Source: Nitrospiraceae bacterium
GTDB lineage: Bacteria > Nitrospirota > Nitrospiria > Nitrospirales > Nitrospiraceae
Assembly (NCBI GenBank): GCA_005793285.1
Contig: SXPO01000089.1
Coordinates: 1 to 7,731 of the forward strand
Length of the DNA: 7,731 nt
Direction of reading: 5' to 3'
Shown here in pieces: positions 1 through 6,685 of this stretch. Each line of letters begins with the position of its first letter. The first letter of the stretch is position 1. A model generated the notes under the pieces. The model saw only the letters and a program-made list of their open reading frames with translations, searched no databases and was not told the origin of the DNA. The translations under genes were made by a program, and so were the position numbers.

Positions 1-186
1 GGCATGTGCGCCGGCTGCCGTCTGCAGATCCCGCCGCAGCTCATCGCGCAAGTCAAACGGTCGGACGATCTGCTGGTCTGTCCCTATTGCCGCCGGATGT
101 TGTATTGGGAAGGGGAGCCGACGGCGGAAGCGCCGCCTGCGACCGAAGGCAAATCATCGGATCTCGAAGTCGGAGAGTCGGTGTAG
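1..186 (+). CDS. C-terminal end of a C4-type zinc-ribbon protein (partial)
   Basis: The reading frame is open from the first base, so the gene starts before the window; about 61 residues are visible up to the TAG at 184-186. Two CxxC pairs are seen: MCAGC near the start and CPYC about 23 residues later, separated by a stretch reading IPPQLIAQVKRSDDLLV and followed by RRMLYW. This is the layout of the C-terminal zinc ribbon in the DUF164/zf-RING_7 family, whose members usually have a long N-terminal coiled coil and then this four-cysteine zinc site. The coiled coil would lie outside the window. The exact role of the family is poorly defined; nucleic-acid or protein binding is often suggested. 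The last 20 or so residues (rich in E, A and P) look like a disordered tail. An internal ATG at position 4 should not be taken as the start, because it would leave only the zinc ribbon. Confidence 0.75.
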   Translation, partial: GMCAGCRLQIPPQLIAQVKRSDDLLVCPYCRRMLYWEGEPTAEAPPATEGKSSDLEVGESV

Positions 187-457
187 GTCAGTCCCGCCAG
201 CACGGCTTGGGTGGTTGTGAAATGCAGGTTGGCCACGTCGCCTAGCCGATTCTGCCCATGTTTTTGATGACCATGCGGGCGGCGAGTTCGACCGTCGGTG
301 AGGCGCCCTTCGGCAAGGTGGTACCCACCTCATTTGAAGTCGTGGATGCCTGAAGCGATGGCGATCTACCGGGAAAATCTGGTTGTTCCAGCAGCTCTCT
401 TGCCGGTGGTGGGAGAGGCCGGTAGCTCATCGATCGGTTGCCCACCTATGTACGTTC
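187..457. other. Intergenic stretch with no convincing gene
   Basis: I see no supported gene between the zinc-ribbon stop codon and the rnpB promoter. Short open frames exist on both strands (for example a GTG-started minus-strand frame over 242-445, and a 31-codon plus-strand frame from ATG 259), but none has a clear Shine-Dalgarno or a recognisable motif. An imperfect palindrome AGGTGGTACCCACCT is at about 315-329; it resembles the core of a T-box bulge only by chance, because no other T-box part surrounds it. Confidence 0.5.
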
Positions 458-487
458 TTGTCATGGCCTGCCGCGTTTCTTTATACT
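458..487 (+). promoter_or_regulatory. sigma70-type promoter for rnpB
   Basis: A -35 box TTGTCA (458-463) and a -10 box TATACT (482-487) are separated by 18 bp. The first base of the long P1 helix of RNase P RNA is at 494, seven bases after the -10 box, which is where transcription would be expected to start. The agreement between promoter spacing and the RNA 5' end supports both calls. Confidence 0.75.
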
Positions 488-493
488 GCATAG

Positions 494-929
494 GCGTGGA
501 TGTGAAGGCTGGGTGATCGCTCGATGCTTCGGCATCGGGAGGAAAGTCCGGACTCCATGGGCAGGGCGCTGGGTAACTCCCAGGCGGAGCAATCCGACAC
601 CAGCACCACAGAAATCAAACCGCCGATGGCCGACGCGACGGGATTCCATCTGGTCGCCGAGGCTCAGGTAAGGGTGAAACGGCGGGGTCAGAGCCCACCG
701 CGGTGGTGGCAACATCACTGGCATGGTAAGCGTCGCCCGGTGCAAGGCCAAATAGGAAGACATCTGCAAGACGCCTTGTGTGTCTTGCACACCGACTGGC
801 CCGGTCGAGGTCTTCGGGTAGGCCGCTTGAGGTTCGAGGTGACTCGAATCCCAGAGAAATGATCATCCAAGCGAGGAGGGAGACTTCCTTGCAGGACAGA
901 ATCCGGCTTATAGGCTTTCACATCTGCGC
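494..929 (+). ncRNA. rnpB: RNase P RNA, bacterial type A
   Basis: This is the catalytic RNA of ribonuclease P, which removes the 5' leader of precursor tRNAs. All five universally conserved blocks are present in order: GAGGAAAGTCCGG (539-551), the P10/P11 region with GGGTGAAACGGCGGGGT followed by AGAGCCCACCGCG (about 673-702), GCAAGGCCAAATAGG (742-756), GGGTAGGCCGCTTGAGG (816-832) and ACAGAATCCGGCTTATAGGC (896-915). The ends pair in a continuous 16-bp P1 helix, 494-509 with 914-929, allowing G-U pairs, and this fixes the ends. The GGT at 725-727 lies in the L15 position that binds the CCA end of the tRNA. At about 436 nt it is somewhat longer than many type A RNAs. Frames that look open across this region are not genes. 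Confidence 0.96.
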
Positions 930-936
930 TTTTTTT
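914..936 (+). terminator. Probable end of the rnpB transcript (P1 strand plus T-run)
   Basis: Seven T residues (930-936) directly follow the 3' strand of P1. The P1 helix pairs with the far 5' end of the RNA, not with a local arm, so this is not a textbook hairpin terminator. Position and T-run still make it the likely 3' end. Confidence 0.4.
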
Positions 937-1018
937 CGTGGCCCGCATGAGCTCAAGCACCTGTGCTGTGCTTATCCATCCTTGCTCGTTGTTTACGATG
1001 AACGCAGGGTCTGAGCTA

Positions 1019-1047
1019 TTGACCCTTCGGAAGCAGGATGGTAGGAT
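1019..1047 (+). promoter_or_regulatory. sigma70-type promoter for the ilvBNC operon
   Basis: TTGACC (1019-1024) and TAGGAT (1042-1047) are separated by 17 bp. Transcription would begin near 1054 and give a leader of about 135 nt before ilvB. The -35 box is overlapped by an inverted repeat GGGTC (1007-1011) / GACCC (1021-1025), which could be an operator or chance. No regulator gene is in the window. Confidence 0.6.
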
Positions 1048-1070
1048 CTACGATCTTTCCTATTGATTTT

Positions 1071-1084
1071 TCAGAAACTTCTGA
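1071..1084. repeat. Inverted repeat TCAGAA-ac-TTCTGA in the ilvB leader
   Basis: A perfect 6-bp inverted repeat with a 2-bp spacer lies 24-37 bases downstream of the -10 box. The spacer is too short for a good RNA hairpin, so a protein-binding site is the more natural reading. The binding protein is unknown. Confidence 0.35.
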
Positions 1085-1144
1085 ATGATTGTGGCTCGTA
1101 TTGCTGCCGCAGCGATCAGGGTTTCTGATGTCGGAGGGCGGTAG
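1085..1144 (+). CDS. Possible short leader peptide upstream of ilvB
   Basis: A 19-codon frame begins with ATG at 1085 and stops with TAG at 1142-1144, inside the ilvB leader. It reads MIVARIAAAAIRVSDVGGR. Three Ile and three Val codons in 19 are suggestive, because leader peptides that control acetohydroxyacid synthase operons in enteric bacteria and corynebacteria are rich in the regulatory amino acids. Against it: the codons are not in a tight run, no Shine-Dalgarno is visible before the ATG, and no hairpin with a U-run follows. Nearby segments can pair in mutually exclusive ways: GATCAG (1114-1119) can pair with CTGAT (1125-1129) or with CTGATC (1162-1167). I treat it as a candidate only. 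Confidence 0.3.
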   Translation: MIVARIAAAAIRVSDVGGR

Positions 1145-1150
1145 ATCGTG

Positions 1151-1168
1151 AGATCTGACGTCTGATCT
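1151..1168. promoter_or_regulatory. 18-bp near-perfect palindrome just before the ilvB ribosome-binding site
   Basis: AGATCTGACGTCTGATCT is palindromic except for one symmetric base pair (T/T at the sixth position of each arm). It ends seven bases before the ilvB Shine-Dalgarno (1176-1180). A further AGATC copy at 1143-1147 can also pair with either GATCT arm. It could be an operator for a dimeric repressor or an RNA element that affects access to the ribosome-binding site. No regulator can be named from the sequence. Confidence 0.4.
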
Positions 1169-1188
1169 TGTAGTTGGAGGAAGCCGTT

Positions 1189-2964
1189 ATGAAACTCACC
1201 GGCGCTCAAATTTTCATCGAATGCCTGAAGCGGGAAGGGGTCAAGACCGTATTCGCGCTTCCCGGCGGCGTGGTTCTGAAGATATTCGATACGCTTCACC
1301 AACAGAAGGACATCGAGATTATTTTGACACGCCATGAACAAGGGGCGGGCCATATGGCCGAAGGCTATGCGAAGGCCACTGGGAAGGCCGGCGTGTGTCT
1401 CGTGACGTCCGGTCCTGGAATGACCAACGTGATTACGGCGCTGGCCGATGCCTATATGGATTCCGTGCCGTTGGTTTGCTTCAGCGGGCAAGTCCCGACC
1501 AGCTTGATCGGAAATGATGCGTTTCAGGAGGCGGACAACGTCGGTTTGAGCCGGCCCTGCACGAAGTATAACTTCCTGGTCAAAGATGTGAACGATTTGG
1601 CCGCCACCATCAAAGAAGCCTTCTACATTGCCACGACCGGCCGTCCCGGACCGGTGCTGGTCGATATTCCCAAAGACGTCTCGATGGCAGAAGCGGAGTT
1701 CAGCTACCCGAATTCCGTATCGATTCGTGGATATAACCCGACCTACGAGGGTAATAAGTGGCAAATCAAACAGGCGGCTGAAGCGATTACCAAAGCCAGG
1801 AAGCCGATTCTCTATGTCGGCGGCGGGGTCGTGTTCTCCGGTGCGTCACAAGAATTACTTGAATTGGCTGAAATGACTCAGATTCCCGTCGATATGACGC
1901 TGATGGGCCTTGGCGCTTTTCCCGGCGAACATCCGCTGTCTTTGGGAATGATGGGCATGCACGGGACCTATGAAGCGAACATGGCGGTGCATTATTCTGA
2001 TCTCGTGATCGCGGTCGGATCGCGATTCGACGATCGGGTGACAGGCAAGGTCTCGGAATTTTGTCCCCACGCCAAGGTCATTCATATCGACATCGATCCG
2101 ACGTCCATCCGGAAGAACATTCATGTCGATGTGCCGATCGTCGGCGATTGCAAAACCGTGCTTCGAGAGTTGAACCAAATTCTTCGCGCCACCGTCAATG
2201 GCGAGCAGAAAGAGCTTCGGAAGCCCTGGTGGAATCAGATCCAGGCCTGGCGGCAAGCGCATCCGCTGACCTATCAACAGGAGAAAGACGGGCCGATTAA
2301 GCCGCAGCAGGTGGTGAAGCGCCTGTATGAGCTGACGAAGGATCGCGACCCGATCGTTTCAACGGACGTGGGCCAGCACCAGATGTGGGCGGCCCAGTAC
2401 TTCAAGCTGGCCAAGCCGAATCGTTGGTTGACGTCGGGCGGTCTTGGGACCATGGGGTTCGGGTTTCCCGCGGCTATGGGCGCACAGGCTGCTTTCCGCA
2501 ACCGTCTCGTTCTCTGTATTGCCGGAGACGGCAGTATCCAAATGAATATGCAGGAGATGGCGACGGCGGTTGTGAGCAAACTGCCGGTGAAGATCATCAT
2601 TCTGAATAACCGATTCCACGGCATGGTGCGGCAGTGGCAGGACCTGTTCTACAGCGGGCGCTATGCGTCGAGTGATCTCGAAAACACGCCGGACTTTGTC
2701 AAGCTGGCGGAAGCGTACGGCGCGGTCGGATTACGAGCCGACAAAGTGGCCGATCTCGACAGTGTATTGAGAAAGGCCATAGAGACCGAAGGTCCGGTCA
2801 TTGTGGATATCCCGACCTATCGGTTTGAGAATTGCTATCCGATGATTCCGGCCGGCGGCTGCAACCATGAGATGATTCTCGAAGATCCGCCGGAATTGAA
2901 ACAGAAGCAAGCCGGTGGGAAAAACGTGACGCCGGAAGATAAAGACACGGTGCTGACTGCATGA
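1189..2964 (+). CDS. ilvB: Acetolactate (acetohydroxyacid) synthase, large catalytic subunit
   Basis: This 591-residue enzyme joins two pyruvates to 2-acetolactate, or pyruvate and 2-ketobutyrate to 2-aceto-2-hydroxybutyrate, the first common step of valine, leucine and isoleucine synthesis; it uses thiamine diphosphate, Mg2+ and FAD. The N-terminal TPP-binding domain carries FALPGG (22-27) and the catalytic Glu50 in RHEQGAGHMAEGYA. A middle FAD/Rossmann-type domain includes VGSRFDDRVTGK. The C-terminal TPP domain has the metal motif GDGS (446-449) closed by NN (473-474), then MVRQWQ. Length fits the family. The ATG at 1189 is chosen because GGAGG (1176-1180) lies 8 bases before it; the in-frame TTG at 1174 overlaps that site. 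It is the first gene of the operon, followed after 92 bases by its regulatory subunit, which argues for an anabolic AHAS over a catabolic acetolactate synthase. The residues after NN read RFHG, where the family commonly has xYLG. Confidence 0.97.
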   Translation: MKLTGAQIFIECLKREGVKTVFALPGGVVLKIFDTLHQQKDIEIILTRHEQGAGHMAEGYAKATGKAGVCLVTSGPGMTNVITALADAYMDSVPLVCFSGQVPTSLIGNDAFQEADNVGLSRPCTKYNFLVKDVNDLAATIKEAFYIATTGRPGPVLVDIPKDVSMAEAEFSYPNSVSIRGYNPTYEGNKWQIKQAAEAITKARKPILYVGGGVVFSGASQELLELAEMTQIPVDMTLMGLGAFPGEHPLSLGMMGMHGTYEANMAVHYSDLVIAVGSRFDDRVTGKVSEFCPHAKVIHIDIDPTSIRKNIHVDVPIVGDCKTVLRELNQILRATVNGEQKELRKPWWNQIQAWRQAHPLTYQQEKDGPIKPQQVVKRLYELTKDRDPIVSTDVGQHQMWAAQYFKLAKPNRWLTSGGLGTMGFGFPAAMGAQAAFRNRLVLCIAGDGSIQMNMQEMATAVVSKLPVKIIILNNRFHGMVRQWQDLFYSGRYASSDLENTPDFVKLAEAYGAVGLRADKVADLDSVLRKAIETEGPVIVDIPTYRFENCYPMIPAGGCNHEMILEDPPELKQKQAGGKNVTPEDKDTVLTA

Positions 2965-2979
2965 GAGGATCAGAGCGTA

Positions 2980-2991
2980 CGGCAATTGCCG
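2980..2991. repeat. 12-bp perfect palindrome in the ilvB-ilvN gap
   Basis: CGGCAATTGCCG is fully self-complementary and lies 16 bases after the ilvB stop. A small hairpin-forming repeat GGCT-ATA-AGCC follows at about 3027-3037. There is no T-run, so it is not an intrinsic terminator. It may be an operator or an mRNA stability element, or chance. Confidence 0.3.
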
Positions 2992-3056
2992 ATAGCACGA
3001 ACGTCGGACTTCAAGTTTGTGCCACAGGCTATAAGCCATAAACTCTTCGTATTGAT

Positions 3057-4648
<1,592 letters not shown>

Positions 4649-4731
4649 AGACATAATAGATCTCGATGGGTTTGTTGGACGACTCTCGTATAAACTGGCG
4701 GAAGTGGATTGTGCTGTGAGCTGCGGTTCTT

Positions 4732-4774
4732 GCCGGTCTCTCATGTGAATCATCTGACCGGCCTTCTTTTTTTT
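4732..4774 (+). terminator. Intrinsic terminator between ilvC and psd, touching the psd ribosome-binding site
   Basis: A perfect 7-bp stem GCCGGTC (4732-4738) / GACCGGC (4756-4762) with a 17-nt loop is followed by a T-rich tract (4764-4774, eight T in a row at its end). The very next bases are the psd Shine-Dalgarno AGGAGG (4775-4780). It should reduce transcription from ilvBNC into psd-pssA. Because nothing lies between it and the psd start, psd mRNA must be made by transcripts that pass through this hairpin. Confidence 0.8.
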
Positions 4775-4784
4775 AGGAGGTATC

Positions 4785-5435
4785 GTGGTCGATCGTGCCG
4801 TTGGCGTCCCGTTCGCCAAAGAAGGAATTCCTTTCATCGCGGTTCCTGCCGGCGTGACACTGTTGGCAGGTTGGCTCGGCTGGATCGTCCCGGCGGTCGG
4901 AGCGGCGCTGCTGACGGCATTTGTCGCGTGGTTTTTCCGCAATCCAGCCAGGGTCATTCCCAAGGATCCGCACCTCGTCGTGGCTTCCGGTGATGGGAAA
5001 GTTATCGCGATTGAGGAGGAATTCGAGCCTAGATATCTTAAGGATCGTGCGGTGCGCGTGACGATATTCCTGAATGTGTTCAATGTGCACATCAACCGGA
5101 TGCCCTGCGACGGGATGGTCGAAGATGTTCAATACCAGCCGGGGGCGTTTTTGGTTGCCAGCAGGCCGGAAGCGACGCTGAGAAACGAGCAGAATGCGCT
5201 GATGATTCGGACGACCGAGGGCATTAAGGTGTTGTGTGTGCAAGTGGCGGGGCTGATTGCCCGGCGCATTGTCTGTTGGGCGTCGCCTCGCGATCGGGCA
5301 GTGCGGGGCGAACGATTCGGATTGATCCGGTTCGGGTCGCGGATGGACACCTTTCTTCCGGTCGGTACGAGCCTGCGGGTGGCGCTGGGCGATCGGGTGA
5401 AAGGCGGAGAAACCGTCATAGGAGAGCTGCCATGA
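4785..5435 (+). CDS. psd: Phosphatidylserine decarboxylase proenzyme, short form
   Basis: This 216-residue membrane protein removes CO2 from phosphatidylserine to give phosphatidylethanolamine. It belongs to the short pyruvoyl-dependent branch: the self-cleavage site is Gly184-Ser185 in RFGSRMDTFLP in place of the LGST of the long enterobacterial form. Ser185 would become the pyruvoyl group at the start of a 32-residue alpha chain. A long hydrophobic stretch at about 15-51 anchors the protein, followed by the family motif FFRNP. His102 in NVFNVHINRMP is the likely catalytic histidine of the cleavage and decarboxylation machinery. The start is GTG 4785: AGGAGG (4775-4780) ends four bases upstream, a rather tight spacing, and no ATG fits better. 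Its stop overlaps the pssA start (ATGA), so the two are translationally coupled. Confidence 0.95.
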   Translation: MVDRAVGVPFAKEGIPFIAVPAGVTLLAGWLGWIVPAVGAALLTAFVAWFFRNPARVIPKDPHLVVASGDGKVIAIEEEFEPRYLKDRAVRVTIFLNVFNVHINRMPCDGMVEDVQYQPGAFLVASRPEATLRNEQNALMIRTTEGIKVLCVQVAGLIARRIVCWASPRDRAVRGERFGLIRFGSRMDTFLPVGTSLRVALGDRVKGGETVIGELP

Positions 5436-6238
5436 AAACCGCTGCATTCAAAAACTCGTTTGCCAAAGGCAGTAAGCAGCGCAAGGCTGCCATGCATTTG
5501 ATCCCCAACCTTTTCACGACCGGCAATTTGTTCTGCGGCGTCTACGCGATTCTCTCGGTGTTCAACGCCAATTACCTGGCGGCGGCGATTGCGATTCTCG
5601 TTGCGATGATATTCGATGTTCTTGACGGCAAGTCGGCCAGATTGACCAACAGCACCAGCCATTTCGGCTTGGAATATGATTCGCTTTCCGATGTCGTGTC
5701 ATTCGGGGTCGCCCCCGGACTCCTGCTCTATTCCTGGGCATTGAGCGGGCAGGGGACATTTGGGGTGGCTGTCATGTTTGCCTATGTGGCGATGGGCGCG
5801 GTACGGCTAGCCCGGTTCAATTCGACGGTGGCCTTGTCCGATGGGAAGTACTTTACCGGTTTGGCCATTCCTGCTGCGGCTGGGGTCGTTGCCTCACTCG
5901 TTGTATTCGATCACTATATCGTTCGAATGGGGACAGAGATCAAGCCGATTTTCGTCCTCTTCACCACCCTGGCGCTGTCGTTTCTGATGGTCAGCACGAT
6001 CAAGTACCGCAGCTTCAAAGACCTCAAGTTCAAGGGACATCAGCAGATCACCTATCTGGTCTGGGGCATCCTCACGGTGATGCTGGTGGCGGCCTGGCCG
6101 GAAGTTATGTTATTCGTGATCTTTGCCGGCTATGCGTTGATGGGGCCGGTTGAGCGTATGTTCTGGTTGGTTGCGCAGGCGGTGGGGAAGAAGGGCCTTG
6201 AAAAAACCGAAGTGCCGTCGCCTGAGCCCAAACCGTAG
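5432..6238 (+). CDS. pssA: CDP-diacylglycerol--serine O-phosphatidyltransferase
   Basis: This 268-residue integral membrane enzyme makes phosphatidylserine from CDP-diacylglycerol and serine, the substrate for the Psd encoded just before it. The CDP-alcohol phosphatidyltransferase signature is complete: Asp62, Asp65-Gly66, Ala69-Arg70, Gly79, Asp83 and Asp87 in the pattern DGx2ARx8Gx3Dx3D. Several hydrophobic helices follow (about 92-107, 112-125, 147-165, 178-192, 209-228, 231-246), as expected for the class of bacterial PssA found in Bacillus and many other phyla, not the peripheral E. coli type. The basic N-terminus (KNSFAKGSKQRK) precedes the usual HLIPNLFTTGN. The start at ATG 5432 overlaps the psd stop by four bases and has GGAG about seven bases upstream. 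A much longer frame from ATG 5234 is an artefact that would run through psd. The C-terminal tail is charged and proline-rich. Confidence 0.96.
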   Translation: MKTAAFKNSFAKGSKQRKAAMHLIPNLFTTGNLFCGVYAILSVFNANYLAAAIAILVAMIFDVLDGKSARLTNSTSHFGLEYDSLSDVVSFGVAPGLLLYSWALSGQGTFGVAVMFAYVAMGAVRLARFNSTVALSDGKYFTGLAIPAAAGVVASLVVFDHYIVRMGTEIKPIFVLFTTLALSFLMVSTIKYRSFKDLKFKGHQQITYLVWGILTVMLVAAWPEVMLFVIFAGYALMGPVERMFWLVAQAVGKKGLEKTEVPSPEPKP

Positions 6239-6283
6239 CAGATATCGGCGCCGGAACGTGTGCGAGAGTAGACGTGTGTGCGT

Positions 6284-6545
6284 GGCTGTGACGAGGAGTA
6301 GTAGGCGAAACGTCTGGACATAAGAGAGCTGGTGGGTGGTGCGAACCAGCCCGGACATTGCCGAACTCGCCTCTGAGCCTGAATCCATGAATGCGGAGTT
6401 GTGGATTCCGTGTTGCCCACGTGACGGGCCGAATGAAGGGTTCTGAACAACGGCTGGTTGTTTGGAGCTGAAACAGGGTGGTACCACGAAGCGCGTCGAG
6501 CCTTCGTCCCTGACTTGCGCATGGGATGAGGGCTTTTGTGTTTTT
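6284..6545 (+). promoter_or_regulatory. Leucine T-box riboswitch controlling leuA
   Basis: T-box leaders sense uncharged tRNA. Every diagnostic part is visible. Stem I: base GGCT (6284-6287) with AGCC (6376-6379), then GAGGAGTAGTA and the GA/UGA kink-turn bases; middle stem GTCTGG (6312-6317) with CCGGAC (6351-6356); AG-bulge AGAGAG (6323-6328); and a terminal hairpin GCTGGT (6328-6333) / ACCAGC (6345-6350) with loop GGGTGGTGCGA. The specifier loop reads GAA-CTC-G, giving codon CUC (Leu) at 6366-6368. A further hairpin is GAATCCA (6381-6387) / TGGATTC (6402-6408). The T-box AGGGTGGTACCACG (6475-6488) builds the antiterminator: CAGGG/CCCTG (6474-6478, 6508-6512), bulge TGGTACC, upper stem ACGAAG/CTTCGT (6486-6491, 6502-6507). 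The variable bulge base is U (6482), matching discriminator A73 of tRNA-Leu. Leucine shortage should switch leuA on. No promoter of its own was found, so read-through from pssA may feed it. Confidence 0.95.
6500..6545 (+). terminator. T-box-controlled intrinsic terminator before leuA
   Basis: An 11-bp stem GCCTTCGTCCC (6500-6510) / GGGATGAGGGC (6523-6533), with two G-U pairs and a 12-nt loop, is followed by TTTTGTGTTTTT (6534-6545). Its 5' arm contains the bases that form the 3' half of the antiterminator (6502-6512), so the two structures exclude each other. This makes the riboswitch a transcriptional one. Confidence 0.9.
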
Positions 6546-6546
6546 G

Positions 6547-6669
6547 CAAGCTGCTGAAAAAGTCTTCCCGCTGCGTGCTCAGTCGTTCGAACCCCTCAAC
6601 GTACCAAACACGTACGCCTCGGGGTTCTCACTCCTTGCGGCCTTGCTGGAAGGCTTTTTGAACAGCTTG
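6547..6669. repeat. 123-bp imperfect palindrome, probable interspersed repeat
   Basis: The outer arms are CAAGCTG...AAAAAG.CTTCC at the left (6547-6568) and its inverse at the right (6648-6669); 19 of 22 positions agree. Near the centre GAACCCC (6588-6594) pairs with GGGGTTC (6620-6626 region) and CGTAC with GTACG around a 7-base loop. The segment between is less well paired. The shape is that of a REP/MITE-like element with no coding capacity. It sits between the T-box terminator and the leuA Shine-Dalgarno, so it would be transcribed into the leuA mRNA as a large hairpin. I cannot see other copies in this window, so repeat status rests on structure alone. Confidence 0.6.
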
Positions 6670-6685
6670 TGATTGGAGGTCAACC

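Noticed and set aside
315..329. GGTGGTACCCACC resembling a T-box core
   Set aside because: No stem I, specifier loop, antiterminator partner or terminator surrounds it; it is only an imperfect palindrome.
242..445. Minus-strand 67-codon frame between the zinc-ribbon gene and rnpB
   Set aside because: It starts with GTG, has no clear Shine-Dalgarno and no recognisable motif. Nothing else supports it as a gene.
524..862. Open frames on both strands over 461-960
   Set aside because: They lie inside the RNase P RNA, whose conserved blocks and P1 pairing explain the sequence.
1174..1191. Earlier TTG start for ilvB
   Set aside because: The TTG overlaps the Shine-Dalgarno GGAGG (1176-1180) that is ideally spaced for ATG 1189.
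1060..1764. 234-codon minus-strand frame
   Set aside because: It is antisense to the start of ilvB, which has full family motifs; its product resembles nothing known.
4675..4694. Possible promoter TTGGAC plus TATAAA upstream of psd
   Set aside because: The two boxes are only 8 bp apart, too close for a sigma70 promoter, and no better pair was found.
5234..5431. N-terminal extension of pssA from ATG 5234
   Set aside because: It would overlap almost the last third of psd in another frame; ATG 5432 gives the normal family length and the ATGA coupling.
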